A stretch of DNA of 64,000 nucleotides from Solitalea lacus (GCF_022014595.1 NZ_CP091740.1:558001-622000); one strand, 5' to 3'. Shown: positions 7,394-16,646, counted from the first letter of the stretch. Numbers and translations: made by a program. Notes: generated by a model from the sequence alone, not told the origin.

Positions 7394-7419
7394 TCCCCGA
7401 AAGTATAAACTTTCAGGGA
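7394..7419 (-). terminator. Terminator of gltX
   Basis: An 11-bp stem with one mismatch (7394-7404 with 7409-7419), a 4-nt loop and a T-rich run on the minus strand, 27 bp past the gltX stop. Confidence 0.7.
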
Positions 7420-7445
7420 CCTCTTTTTCGTATAGATTGAGTACG

Positions 7446-8963
7446 TTAGTTATTAATTTGTGCAAGCGCCAAATTAATACGCTCAATGGTTTCTTCCTTT
7501 CCAATCAATTCGGCAATATCAAAAACTGCCGGGCCAAACTTTCCTCCAACAAGCATAATGCGCAATGGAAGCATAATCTCACCAATTTTCAGACCTTTTT
7601 CAGTTCCTAAGGCTTTAAAATCGTTTTCTAAATCGGTTGCGTTCCATGATGGAGCCTGCGCAAAAACTGTAATTAACGAGTTGAAGAACCCTGTTTTTTC
7701 ATCAGTCCATTTAGGTTTAATGCCGTCCAATTCTAAAGTATGCGGGCGACGGAAGAAGAAAGAGGCCTGCTGCCAAAAATCGGGCAATAACACGCAACGG
7801 TCTTTTACAAGTGCAGTTACTTTATCCAGGTAATCAACATTGGTAACAGGGACTCCATTGGAATTTAATATTTGTTGAAAATAAGGTCTTAATTCCGTTG
7901 TATCGGCTTTCTTAATCCACTCAGCATTGAACCATTTGGCTTTTTCAAAGTCGAATTTAGCGCCGGCTTTTGCAACGCGTTCAATGGAGAATTTCTCAAT
8001 CATTTCATTTAATGAGAAAAGCTCTTGGTCTGTGCCATCATTCCAACCAAGCATTACCAAAAGGTTGATAAATGCTTCAGGAAGGAAACCCAACTCTCTA
8101 AAACCTTTAGTCAAATCGCCCGATTTAGGGTCGGTCCAGTTCATGGCGTAAACGGGGAATCCTAAACGGTCACCATCACGTTTACTCAGTTTACCATTCC
8201 CATCAGGTTTTAAAATCAACGGTAAATGTGCCCATAAAGGCATTTCTGATTCCCATCCTAAATATTTCCAAAGTAAAATATGCACTGGAGCAGATGGCAA
8301 CCACTCCTCTCCTCTAAATGCATGTGATATCTTCATTAAATAATCATCAACCACAACAGCAAGGTGGTACGTCGGCATTCCATCTGCTTTTAATAATACT
8401 TTATCGTCAACCAAATTTGTATCGAAACTCACTTCTCCCCTGATCATATCATTGAAAGTTACAGTCTCATTTGCTGGCATTTTAATTCGTATCACATGTG
8501 GTACGCCTTGCTCAATGAGAGAAGCAACTTCACTTGGAGAAAGTGAAAGTGAGTTGCGCATTTGATTCCGGAATTCATGGCCATACTGGAAATTTGGAAT
8601 AGTTTCCCTTTTAGCTGTAAGCTCATCCGTAGTATCAAAGGCATAGTATGCAAAGCCTGCATTTATTAATTGCTCGGCATATTGGCGATAGATAGGTTTG
8701 CGTTCGCTTTGGCGGTATGGTGCAAATGGGCCTCCAACTTGAGGACTTTCATCGGGATTCAAACCACACCATTTTAAGCATTCAACAATATATTCTTCTG
8801 CTCCCTCTACATAACGGGTTTGGTCAGTGTCTTCAATGCGTAATATGAAATCGCCACCATGATGTTTGGCGAATAAATAATTAAACAAAACCGTGCGCAC
8901 TCCGCCTAGGTGCAAGCCTCCTGTTGGACTTGGCGCAAAACGAACTCTTACTTTATTTGCCAT
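7446..8963 (-). CDS. gltX: Glutamyl-tRNA synthetase
   Basis: A 505-residue class I synthetase that charges tRNA-Glu with glutamate. The N-terminal Rossmann fold opens with RVRFAPSPTGGLHLGGVRT, where HLGG (18-21) is the HIGH motif. RIEDTDQTR (42-50) is the glutamate-specific stretch. KLSKR at 258-262 is the KMSKS-type loop. The C-terminal ~200 residues form the anticodon-binding helical cage. The length is normal for the family. It appears to be a single-gene transcript with a -7 box at 9025-9032 and a terminator right after the stop. Confidence 0.97.
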   Translation of the reverse strand: MANKVRVRFAPSPTGGLHLGGVRTVLFNYLFAKHHGGDFILRIEDTDQTRYVEGAEEYIVECLKWCGLNPDESPQVGGPFAPYRQSERKPIYRQYAEQLINAGFAYYAFDTTDELTAKRETIPNFQYGHEFRNQMRNSLSLSPSEVASLIEQGVPHVIRIKMPANETVTFNDMIRGEVSFDTNLVDDKVLLKADGMPTYHLAVVVDDYLMKISHAFRGEEWLPSAPVHILLWKYLGWESEMPLWAHLPLILKPDGNGKLSKRDGDRLGFPVYAMNWTDPKSGDLTKGFRELGFLPEAFINLLVMLGWNDGTDQELFSLNEMIEKFSIERVAKAGAKFDFEKAKWFNAEWIKKADTTELRPYFQQILNSNGVPVTNVDYLDKVTALVKDRCVLLPDFWQQASFFFRRPHTLELDGIKPKWTDEKTGFFNSLITVFAQAPSWNATDLENDFKALGTEKGLKIGEIMLPLRIMLVGGKFGPAVFDIAELIGKEETIERINLALAQINN

Positions 8964-9024
8964 AAATTTTTATGAGGTGAAAGACATATGCAGATAGGCC
9001 TGCCTTTCGGTTTCAAACTGGTGG

Positions 9025-9032
9025 CAAATATA
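9025..9032 (-). promoter_or_regulatory. -7 box of gltX
   Basis: On the minus strand TATATTTG matches TAnnTTTG and lies 62 bp before the gltX start. A TTTG (minus; plus-strand 9059-9062) lies 26 bp further upstream, a longer spacer than usual. Confidence 0.4.
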
Positions 9033-9170
9033 CCGTAAATTATCATGTTGGCGTTTTACAAAGAGGTGCAAATTGTAATTATAGCATTTGAATAAAGAAA
9101 TAGTTGATACGTCAATTAAAAATTGCTGTTTTTAAGTTGTACTTCACGCAGGTTTTGTAATTTGGCATGA

Positions 9171-10367
9171 ATGAGAATGGATCTTTATAGTCAGAAAAGA
9201 CGCTGGAAGTTATTGCTATTGATTTTCGCACTTTCCATAGGTGCTATTTCACTTGTTTATACAAATTATTTGGTGAGTATGATGGCTGAAAGCGAGCGAA
9301 GGAATGCAGAGTTATGGGCATTTAGTACGAAGCTTAAAAGCGAGGTTGATGATGAGCACTTTCTTGATTTTTTAACTGATGTTCAAAACAAATACGCTCA
9401 AATTCCTGCAATTCTTGCTGATTCGGAGGACAAGATTCTTGCGTATAAAGAACTGGATAGTACTAAAACAAATAACCCAAATGATAAGTCGCGCACATAT
9501 GATCCTTTATATTTTCGTGAACAATTGGAAGTCATGAAGGATCAACACCCCCCTATAAACATAAAGATTGCCACTGGAGAGCAACTCTTTGTATATTATA
9601 AAGATTCGCAGTTGTTGACTTCATTGAAATATTATCCATATCGGCAGTTATCCGGTATAACAGTGTTCTTAATCCTGGCTTACCTTGCTTTTAGTTCTTC
9701 TCGGCGTTCTGAACAAAACCAGGTTTGGGTTGGAATGGCTAAAGAAACGGCACATCAGCTGGGTACTCCTATTTCTTCAATAATGGCATGGATTGAAATT
9801 TTGAAAGAAAAATATGGTCATAAGGATGCAGAATTACTGGATGAAATGGAGAATGATGTCATGCGTCTTGAAATTATTGCCGAACGTTTCTCTAAAATAG
9901 GTTCAGCGCCAGTTTTAGAAAAACATAACGTAAAAGAAGTGGTGCGCAATTTTATTAACTACCTTGAGAAGCGGATTACTAAGAAAATCAAGTTTGAAGT
10001 AAACGGAGATTCGATAGAGGCCGAATTAAGTGTGCCTCTTTTTGAATGGGTAATTGAGAATTTGTGTAAGAATGCTGTTAATGCCATCGGAACAAATGAA
10101 GGGAAGATATCACTCAACGTTTCTCAAAACAAAACTCACGTTTACATAGATGTGACAGATACCGGAACGGGTATTCCAAAGTCTAAATTTGAAACCGTAT
10201 TCCAGCCTGGATACACTACTCGCAAACGTGGATGGGGACTTGGATTATCGCTAACCCGACGCATTGTTGAAAATTATCATAAAGGCCAGGTGTTTGTTAA
10301 GGATTCAGAGCTTGGCAAAGGCACCACTTTCAGGGTGATATTAAATGCAGGGAAGAAGGTAGCTTAA
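9171..10367 (+). CDS. Orphan membrane histidine kinase, possible PorY
   Basis: A 398-residue kinase with two membrane helices (about 12-34 and 160-177) around a ~125-residue periplasmic region without a recognisable sensor fold. HisKA-type acceptor His195 lies in KETAHQLGTPISSIMAWIEI. The ATPase domain has ENLCKNAVNAIG (N box), DTGTGIPKSKF (G1) and WGLGLSLTRRIVENY (G2). There is no HAMP domain and no response regulator next to it. PorX, 5 kb away, is a response regulator without a linked kinase, and its known partner PorY is a kinase of about this size. Equating the two is inference. The ATG at 9177 would be an equally good start. It is followed by tsaE with a 54-bp gap. Confidence 0.85.
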   Translation: MRMDLYSQKRRWKLLLLIFALSIGAISLVYTNYLVSMMAESERRNAELWAFSTKLKSEVDDEHFLDFLTDVQNKYAQIPAILADSEDKILAYKELDSTKTNNPNDKSRTYDPLYFREQLEVMKDQHPPINIKIATGEQLFVYYKDSQLLTSLKYYPYRQLSGITVFLILAYLAFSSSRRSEQNQVWVGMAKETAHQLGTPISSIMAWIEILKEKYGHKDAELLDEMENDVMRLEIIAERFSKIGSAPVLEKHNVKEVVRNFINYLEKRITKKIKFEVNGDSIEAELSVPLFEWVIENLCKNAVNAIGTNEGKISLNVSQNKTHVYIDVTDTGTGIPKSKFETVFQPGYTTRKRGWGLGLSLTRRIVENYHKGQVFVKDSELGKGTTFRVILNAGKKVA

Positions 10368-10421
10368 CTTTAACCTAAGGTTTTTTATTTTTGATGCAAG
10401 AAATTTAGCCGTTCAACACTA

Positions 10422-10856
10422 ATGCTGCAATCACAATCAATTAAAATCGATAATATAAACGCCTTGCCTGATGCTGCCCAACAACTGATAGTTTTTGCAG
10501 GTGCTGACAGGGTAATTATTTTTAATGGAGACTTAGGAGCCGGAAAAACTACATTTATCAAAGAAGTTTGTAAAGAATTAGGAGTTGAAGAAATAGTTTC
10601 GAGTCCTACGTTTTCATTGGTTAATCAGTATGACGCAGATCATTCTGTAGTTTATCATTTCGACTTTTACCGGCTAAAAAATGAAATGGAAGCGCTTGAT
10701 ATGGGATATGAAGAATATTTTTATAGCGGTAATTACTGTTTTGTTGAGTGGCCCTCAAAAATTCCTAACCTGTTGCCGGAAAACTACACGGAGGTGGTTA
10801 TCACCGAGATGGAAAATGGAGCAAGGGAATTAAGTTTTATTAAACACACTATTTAA
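10422..10856 (+). CDS. tsaE: tRNA threonylcarbamoyladenosine biosynthesis ATPase TsaE
   Basis: A 144-residue P-loop protein with Walker A GDLGAGKT at 36-43, the family motif VSSPTFSLVNQY, the Walker B-like VYHFDFYRLK and the C-terminal FVEWPSKI. TsaE hydrolyses ATP to support the TsaB-TsaD complex that makes t6A37 on ANN-decoding tRNAs. The length is normal. It probably shares a transcript with the kinase upstream. Confidence 0.95.
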   Translation: MLQSQSIKIDNINALPDAAQQLIVFAGADRVIIFNGDLGAGKTTFIKEVCKELGVEEIVSSPTFSLVNQYDADHSVVYHFDFYRLKNEMEALDMGYEEYFYSGNYCFVEWPSKIPNLLPENYTEVVITEMENGARELSFIKHTI

Positions 10857-10994
10857 TATAGCCGAAATTGGTTTGACTTCATCACTGAGCGAACTAACTA
10901 TGGGCTTAAATCTAAATTCTTAATTTACGAAACTCATCGCATCTTATAATTTGTTATTTTTGAAAATTAAGGCATTTTAATCAAAAGATAGTTA

Positions 10995-12221
10995 ATGAGT
11001 TCTACAGCCATGCAAGGATTTAGTGAAGTTGCAAAACAGGCATTAATGCAACCTCAGGAATCGTTACAAAAACCGAAACATAAAAAACAGGAACTTGTTA
11101 TTGCCATTCCTCGTGAAACCTCTTTTCAGGAAAAGCGCATTGCTATTACTCCCTCTTCAGTTGAGGTTCTGGTAAGTAATGGGCATGAGGTACATGTAGA
11201 AGCAGGCGCTGGAGAAGGTGCTCGTTTTTCTGATAAGAAATACAGCGATGCCGGAGCCAAAATCATCTATGATCGAACGGCATTGTTTCAGTCGGACATT
11301 CTAATGAAAGTGGCGCCGCCTTCAATGGCTGAAATTGAGCTAATGAAGCCAGGGCAAACTCTGATTTCAGCTCTAAACCTAGCAAGTCTGAAAGATGAAA
11401 CTATCAAAGCGTTGATGAATAAAAAACTTACAGCGCTGGGATATGAATATTTGAAAGACGAAGACGGAAGCTTTATGGTAGTTCGTTCCATGAGTGAAAT
11501 TGTGGGGAACACAGCTATTTTAATTGCTGCTGAGTATTTGAGCAATAGCAAACATGGTAAGGGTATGATGTTTGGCGGTGTTACCGGAATTCCATCAACT
11601 GAGGTTGTAATTTTGGGCGCAGGAACTGTTGGAGAATTTGCAGCTCGTGCGGCATTGGCTTTGGGTTGCGAAGTAAAAGTATTTGATGACTCATTGTATC
11701 GCTTGCGCCGTTTACTAAGTAGTTTGAACCAAAGGGTGTTTACTTCTGTTATTCAACCTAAGGTACTGCTTAAGGCATTAAAAACTTGCGATGTGGCTAT
11801 TGGAGCAATCAGAGCTAAAAACGGTTCAGTGCCTTGTGTGGTAAGCGAGGAGATGGTGGCTCAAATGCCGGCTGATTCAATAGTTATTGATGTAAGTATT
11901 GACCAGGGTGGATGTTTTGAAACCTCGCATGTTACCAATCATGACAATCCGGTTTTCCTCAAGAATAACGTGATTCACTATGGTGTTCCTAATATTGCAT
12001 CAAGGGTTGCACGCACGGCGTCCTATGCACTTACCAATATCTTTACTCCTATTTTAACAGATATTGGCGATCATGGAGGTATAAAGAATATGCTGTGGAA
12101 TAAAGCAGGTGTACGTCATGGCGTATATATTTATCAAGGACATTTGACCAACAAATATTTAGGAGAGCAGTTTAACCTGCCATTTAAAGATCTGGACCTG
12201 CTTGTTGCTGCACAAGTGTAA
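10995..12221 (+). CDS. ald: Alanine dehydrogenase
   Basis: A 408-residue protein of the alanine dehydrogenase / transhydrogenase alpha family, which interconverts L-alanine and pyruvate with NAD. After a ~30-residue extension the N-terminal domain begins with VIAIPRETSFQEKRIAITPS and contains the substrate-site lysine region VHVEAGAGEGARFSDKKY. The Rossmann motif is VVILGAGTVGEFAARAALAL, followed by the acid EVKVFDDS. IDVSIDQGGCFETSHVTNHD is the conserved loop near the active site. It is longer than Bacillus Ald (about 370) because of the N-terminal extension. It is followed after 17 bp by a D-Ala-D-Ala dipeptidase, suggesting a joint role in alanine use. Confidence 0.9.
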   Translation: MSSTAMQGFSEVAKQALMQPQESLQKPKHKKQELVIAIPRETSFQEKRIAITPSSVEVLVSNGHEVHVEAGAGEGARFSDKKYSDAGAKIIYDRTALFQSDILMKVAPPSMAEIELMKPGQTLISALNLASLKDETIKALMNKKLTALGYEYLKDEDGSFMVVRSMSEIVGNTAILIAAEYLSNSKHGKGMMFGGVTGIPSTEVVILGAGTVGEFAARAALALGCEVKVFDDSLYRLRRLLSSLNQRVFTSVIQPKVLLKALKTCDVAIGAIRAKNGSVPCVVSEEMVAQMPADSIVIDVSIDQGGCFETSHVTNHDNPVFLKNNVIHYGVPNIASRVARTASYALTNIFTPILTDIGDHGGIKNMLWNKAGVRHGVYIYQGHLTNKYLGEQFNLPFKDLDLLVAAQV

Positions 12222-12238
12222 CTGTTTACGTTAGGCCT

Positions 12239-12937
12239 ATGAAATTTAAGCTTTTACTTACATTATTCTCCATAGGGTTAGGAAGTGTGTACAGTCAATC
12301 TGTTCAGCCTAATAAATATGGGTTGAAAGTTGTTGCAGATACTGTTTTGTATAAACAGGAGTTGAAAATTGATTCGAACAAAGCCTTAATAGACTTGAAA
12401 AAAGTTATTCCCAATATTGCACTCGATATACGTTATGCATCTGCCAATAACTTTATGGGAGAGAAGATGTATAGCACTGCTGCAGCATTTGCTCGTTTAC
12501 CGGTAGCAAAAGCCTTGCAAAATGTTCAGAGGGAGCTGGGTAGCAAAGGTTTGGGGTTGAAAGTTTTTGATGCATATCGCCCTTATACTGTAACGGTTGC
12601 TTTTTACGAAAAACAAAAAGATTCAGTCTTTGTGGCTGCCCCTTGGAAAGGCTCAAGGCATAATCGAGGGTGCGCCGTCGACCTGACAGTTATCAACTTA
12701 AAGACTGGCAAAGAGCTAAAAATGCCAACACCATTTGACGATTTTACTGAAAAGGCCCATTCGGAATATAAAAACCTCTCGAAGAAAGTGCTTAAAAACC
12801 GGGAAATGCTTAAAGAAATTATGTCAAAAAACGGTTTTACAGTTTATAAGGAAGAATGGTGGCATTATGATTTTAATGGCTGGAAGGACTTTGAGTTGAC
12901 AGATATAAGTTTTGAAGACCTACAAAGGTTTCAGTAA
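12239..12937 (+). CDS. VanX-like D-alanyl-D-alanine dipeptidase (M15D)
   Basis: A 232-residue protein with a signal peptide (cut near residue 19, VYS/QS), so it acts in the periplasm. The catalytic pattern of M15D zinc peptidases is complete: His141 and Asp148 in SRHNRGCAVDLTV, the base Glu206 and His209 in EEWWHYDFNG, and the transition-state Arg in FDAYRPYT. Spacing between ligands equals that in VanX. It should split D-Ala-D-Ala or related dipeptides released from peptidoglycan, giving alanine that the adjacent alanine dehydrogenase can use. Secreted forms are common in Bacteroidota and do not imply vancomycin resistance; there is no vanH or vanA here. Its end overlaps the convergent gene by 18 bp. 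Confidence 0.9.
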   Translation: MKFKLLLTLFSIGLGSVYSQSVQPNKYGLKVVADTVLYKQELKIDSNKALIDLKKVIPNIALDIRYASANNFMGEKMYSTAAAFARLPVAKALQNVQRELGSKGLGLKVFDAYRPYTVTVAFYEKQKDSVFVAAPWKGSRHNRGCAVDLTVINLKTGKELKMPTPFDDFTEKAHSEYKNLSKKVLKNREMLKEIMSKNGFTVYKEEWWHYDFNGWKDFELTDISFEDLQRFQ

Positions 12938-13984
12938 AATATTTAAGTGACTGGCTAAAAATTTAACATCTTCCTCAGTGTGGCAGCTGTTAAGTACTAC
13001 CCGGGTTATCAATTTACTTTGAAGAGTTGGATATGGAAATGAAGAGATGATAATTTTGTCTGTCAGCAGTTGTGGTGCAACAGAAGTGTTTTCAATATAA
13101 AAGACCGGCAAATCCTCGGAGATAAATTTATCTCTGATAGGTTCAGTTAAAATTCTGAATAATTCTGTCAGGTGGGTTAATGTCTTGCGTTGACTAGTGT
13201 AAATTTTTTCACTCTTTATAAAGGCATGTAAGTAAGCCGGAATAGGAGGTGAGCTTGCCCCGAAAATCCCTTCAGCTCTAATTTTATTTATGCGATCAGT
13301 TGTGCCTGCAATTAGTCCAGCTGGGACACCAAGAGCTTTCCCCATTGAAGTAACCATTATAAGCTCAATGTTAGCTTTCTGAGGTAATTTAGGCCAATGA
13401 CCTTCCCCTTTTTCTCCAAGTAAGCCAAATCCATGCGAGTCATCGATGACTACTATTAGTTTTAGGTCTGTTGGAAGTTGGCTTAACCAGCTAAGATCAT
13501 ATCGCTTTGCATGAAGAATATTTATTGTATCTAAAAAGATTACGGCTTCAGGGAATTTGTGCCTATGGAGCTCTTCTAAAACATGTGTTGTCCATTGTTC
13601 ATAAGAATGAGACCGAGAGTGATAGTTCTGAGGTTTCAGAGCAGGATGTATTCCGGGGGCAATAAATAAATGAGCATGCTCTTCAAATTGTTTAAGCAGT
13701 AACTGACCGGCGAGCATGCCTGAAGATAGGGTGACAGCTGATTCACTGCCGATTAAACGAGCCAGGTAGCTCTCTGTTTGCTCAAAAATTGGAAGAATTA
13801 TGTTTCCTCTTCTGGAGCTACCATAATTGGTGCCGTATCGTTCAAAGCCTTCAAGTAAATAACTTCTAAAATCAGCATTCTGTGCAATTCCTAAATATGA
13901 AGTTCCTGCAAAAACAAGAAACTCTTCGTTGTTTAGTAATACAGTTCGGCCATTGTGAGCAGTTATGTTAAGCGGGCTATGCAT
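12920..13984 (-). CDS. PLP-dependent aminotransferase-fold enzyme, KBL/BioF-like
   Basis: From the ATG at 13984 the protein has 354 residues; an upstream GTG at 14053 would add 23. It has the fold type I pattern of the alpha-oxoamine synthase family: SAVTLSSGMLAGQL (PLP phosphate region), VVIDDSHGFGLLGEKGEGHW with Asp181 and His184, and the PLP lysine Lys216 in VTSMGKALGVPAG. Family members (BioF, KBL, serine palmitoyltransferase, HemA) join an amino acid to an acyl-CoA. The ~30-residue shorter N-terminus and the lack of neighbouring bio genes leave the substrate open. It is not convincingly the sphingolipid enzyme. Only its stop region overlaps the dipeptidase gene. Confidence 0.78.
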   Translation of the reverse strand: MHSPLNITAHNGRTVLLNNEEFLVFAGTSYLGIAQNADFRSYLLEGFERYGTNYGSSRRGNIILPIFEQTESYLARLIGSESAVTLSSGMLAGQLLLKQFEEHAHLFIAPGIHPALKPQNYHSRSHSYEQWTTHVLEELHRHKFPEAVIFLDTINILHAKRYDLSWLSQLPTDLKLIVVIDDSHGFGLLGEKGEGHWPKLPQKANIELIMVTSMGKALGVPAGLIAGTTDRINKIRAEGIFGASSPPIPAYLHAFIKSEKIYTSQRKTLTHLTELFRILTEPIRDKFISEDLPVFYIENTSVAPQLLTDKIIISSFPYPTLQSKLITRVVLNSCHTEEDVKFLASHLNILLKPL

Positions 13985-14174
13985 GTTTCCGAAGATAATA
14001 ACATGAGGCCTTTGAAACAACCAAAATTCATTCAGTTGAAAAAATATAAGCACCTATAATCGGATTTTGAAAGTCTCTTGGTTGGGCAAAAGATTGATTG
14101 TCCAAGTAACAAAAATAATAACTGCTAATACTACAGACTTTCTTAACTTAGAACCACTAATCAAAGCTATCATC

Positions 14175-15029
14175 ATGAGAAAAACGCTATTTACTATGTT
14201 GGCAGCCATTGCTATTGCAATGACTGGCGCAACTACTATGGCTCAAGGTGTTAAAATGCCTGCGCCAAGCCCTACTCAAACTATTAAACAGGATTTTGCT
14301 TTATCGTCAATCGAGCTCACCTATTCTCGCCCTGGCATCAAGGGTCGTAAAGTCTTCGGTGATTTAGTTCCTTATGGTAAACTGTGGAGAACAGGAGCCA
14401 ATGCGGCAACAAAAATTAAATTTGGTGAAGATGTGAAAATTAATGGCATGGCTATTTCAGCAGGTGAATATGTTCTTTACACCATTCCGTCTGAAGGCGA
14501 CTGGGAAATAATCATCAATAAAGGTTTAAAAAACTGGGGTGTTGATGGTTATAAGCAAGAAGAGGATGTGGTTCGATTCAAAGCCAAAACCCGTAAACTG
14601 CCATTTAGTGTCGAAACCTTCACCATGACGGTTGATAATATGACCGCTAATACTGCTGACATTGATCTTATGTGGGATAATGTTGAGGTATATTTTACTG
14701 TAACTGCCGAGATAGATAGTAAGATCATGGCTTCAATTGATGAGGCAATGAAAGGTGATAAAAAACCTTATTTCCAGGCGGCATCTTACTATTTTGACAC
14801 CAATCGTGACTTGAAACAAGCTTTAACCTGGGCCGATGAGGCAGTAAAACAACAGCCTGATGCCTTTTGGGTTATGCATCTGAAAGCCAAAATTCAGTAT
14901 AAGATGAAGGATTATAAAGGAGCAATTGCTACTGCAGAACAATCAAAATCTGTTGCTGCAAAGGCCAACAATAATGATTATGTAGCACTTAATGATAAGT
15001 TAATTGCACAAGCGAAAAGTGGAAAATAA
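14175..15029 (+). CDS. DUF2911 secreted protein with C-terminal TPR-like repeat
   Basis: A 284-residue protein from the ATG at 14175, giving a signal peptide of about 24 residues ending TTMAQ. A longer in-frame reading upstream has no such signal. Residues 25-180 are the DUF2911 domain, recognised by IELTYSRPGIKGRKVFG, LVPYGKLWRTGANAATKI, AGEYVLYTIP and EIIINKGLKNWG. The remainder is helical, with one or two TPR-like units (LKQALTWADEAVKQQPDAFW, DYKGAIATAEQSKSV). DUF2911 proteins are abundant in Bacteroidota, have a beta-sandwich look and no known activity. It ends at a strong terminator shared with porX. Confidence 0.85.
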   Translation: MRKTLFTMLAAIAIAMTGATTMAQGVKMPAPSPTQTIKQDFALSSIELTYSRPGIKGRKVFGDLVPYGKLWRTGANAATKIKFGEDVKINGMAISAGEYVLYTIPSEGDWEIIINKGLKNWGVDGYKQEEDVVRFKAKTRKLPFSVETFTMTVDNMTANTADIDLMWDNVEVYFTVTAEIDSKIMASIDEAMKGDKKPYFQAASYYFDTNRDLKQALTWADEAVKQQPDAFWVMHLKAKIQYKMKDYKGAIATAEQSKSVAAKANNNDYVALNDKLIAQAKSGK

Positions 15030-15040
15030 TTAAACTATTA

Positions 15041-15078
15041 AAAAAAGGAGTCTCGATAATGTTCTGGACTCCTTTTTT
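15041..15078. terminator. Bidirectional terminator between DUF2911 gene and porX
   Basis: AAAAAAGGAGTC (15041-15052) pairs perfectly with GACTCCTTTTTT (15067-15078), with a 14-nt loop. T-tracts occur on both strands between convergent genes. Confidence 0.8.
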
Positions 15079-15095
15079 GTGTGATGATAATCTAA

Positions 15096-16646
15096 TTATC
15101 CCTTTGGACTCAGCACCACAAACGGAATAATCATCTCTTCCAGAGAAATACCCCCATGTTGAAATGTATTGTTATAATAATTCACAAACTGATTATAATT
15201 ATTAGGGTAGATAAAATATTCATCTTCCTTGGCGAAAATAAAACTTTGGCTAACATTTACTTTTGGTAAGTGGGCATCTGCAGGGTTTTTAACGTGAAAA
15301 ACCTCTTTGGGCTCAAACGCTAGGTTTTTACCTTGTTTATAACGAAGATTGGTATTGGTATTACGATCGCCAATTACTTTACTTGGTGTTTTTACCCGTA
15401 TTGTTCCGTGGTCGGTAGTGATAATTAAGCGAATGTTCTTTTGTGCCAGCTTTTTCAATGCCTCAAAAAGCGGTGAGTTTTCAAACCACGATAAGGTTAA
15501 TGAACGATAAGCTTTTTCATCTGATGCCAGTTCGCGAATAATCTCCATTTCTGTGCGCGCATGCGAAAGCATATCCACAAAATTGTACACGATTACGTTA
15601 AATGGATTATTAATTAAAGTATGAATATTGTCAACAAGATCTTTTCCTTGTTCAAAGTTTAAAACCTTAGTGTAGGTAAACTTTACATCACGACGTAAAC
15701 GTTTGAACTGCTCACTCAAAAACTCTTCTTCATAAAGATTTTTGCCGCCTTCATCTTCGTCATTTTGCCACAAATTAGGATGCCTTTTTTCCATTTCCAT
15801 TGGCAATAATCCCGAGAAAATAGCATTTCGAGCATATTGGGTAGCTGTTGGCAAAATACTGAAGTACGTTTCTTCGCTCTCAATCCTAAAGTATTCACTC
15901 ACTATCGGACTAATAATTTTCCATTGGTCATAACGCAAATTATCGATCAATACAAAAAATGTGGGTGTATTGTCTATAAAAGGAAATACCTTAGTTCGTA
16001 AGAGCTGGTGCGATTGGGTAGGGGCATTTTCCGGATCGTTGAGCCATTTAATATAGTTCTTCTCTACAAATTTACAGAACTGCATGTTGGCCTCACGCTT
16101 CTGTTGGGTTAAAATTTCATGCATGCCCTGGTCTTCCAGGTTTTGCAGTTCAAGCTCCCAGTAAATAAGTTTTTTATACACATCAACCCACTCCTCATAA
16201 TTTAAATTGTCATTTAAGGTCATGAGAAGGTTACGAAAATCCTGTTGATAGGCGGATGCCGTTTTTTCTCCGATTAAGCGTTTGTTGTCGAGTATTTTTT
16301 TAATGGTAAGCAGTATTTGCTTAGGGTTAACGGGCTTGATAAGATAGTCATCTATTTTTGAACCAATAGCATCTTCCATCAAGTACTCCTCTTCACTTTT
16401 GGTAATTAAAACTACCGGAACATCAGTGTTGATATTTTTTATTTCGGTTAGGGTTTCCAAACCGGTTAGGCCTGGCATATTCTCGTCTAAAAAAATCAGA
16501 TCGAAGTGTTCCGCTTTAAAAGCATCCAAAGCATCGCTGCCATTGGTTACGGTTTTAATGGAATAACCTTTATCTTTCAAAAAAAGGATATGCGGTTTTA
16601 ATAAATCAATTTCGTCATCAGCCCAAAGAATTGTAGGTTCCTGCAT
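15096..16646 (-). CDS. porX: PorX: response regulator fused to a PglZ (alkaline phosphatase-type) domain
   Basis: A 516-residue protein. Residues 1-120 are a CheY-like receiver with D10/D11, phospho-acceptor Asp54 in LIFLDENMPGLTG and the lysine in DDYLIKPVN. Residues ~120-215 are a helical linker. Residues ~215-516 are a PglZ domain with the metal-site motifs FFVLIDNLRYDQW, PTATQYARNAIFSG (nucleophile Thr region), YNFVDMLSHAR and IITTDHGTIRV. PorX regulates the type IX secretion system in Porphyromonas and Flavobacterium, and its PglZ domain has been reported to hydrolyse oligonucleotides. There is no DNA-binding domain. The gene is divergent from the HD-domain gene. The length matches known PorX (about 518). 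Confidence 0.92.
   Translation of the reverse strand: MQEPTILWADDEIDLLKPHILFLKDKGYSIKTVTNGSDALDAFKAEHFDLIFLDENMPGLTGLETLTEIKNINTDVPVVLITKSEEEYLMEDAIGSKIDDYLIKPVNPKQILLTIKKILDNKRLIGEKTASAYQQDFRNLLMTLNDNLNYEEWVDVYKKLIYWELELQNLEDQGMHEILTQQKREANMQFCKFVEKNYIKWLNDPENAPTQSHQLLRTKVFPFIDNTPTFFVLIDNLRYDQWKIISPIVSEYFRIESEETYFSILPTATQYARNAIFSGLLPMEMEKRHPNLWQNDEDEGGKNLYEEEFLSEQFKRLRRDVKFTYTKVLNFEQGKDLVDNIHTLINNPFNVIVYNFVDMLSHARTEMEIIRELASDEKAYRSLTLSWFENSPLFEALKKLAQKNIRLIITTDHGTIRVKTPSKVIGDRNTNTNLRYKQGKNLAFEPKEVFHVKNPADAHLPKVNVSQSFIFAKEDEYFIYPNNYNQFVNYYNNTFQHGGISLEEMIIPFVVLSPKG

Noticed and set aside
7307-7504. Short minus-strand reading overlapping the gltX end
   Set aside because: It overlaps the conserved C-terminus of gltX in another frame and covers the gltX terminator.
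12239-12937. Vancomycin resistance gene vanX
   Set aside because: No vanH, vanA or vanRS nearby; secreted VanX-like dipeptidases are ordinary in this phylum.
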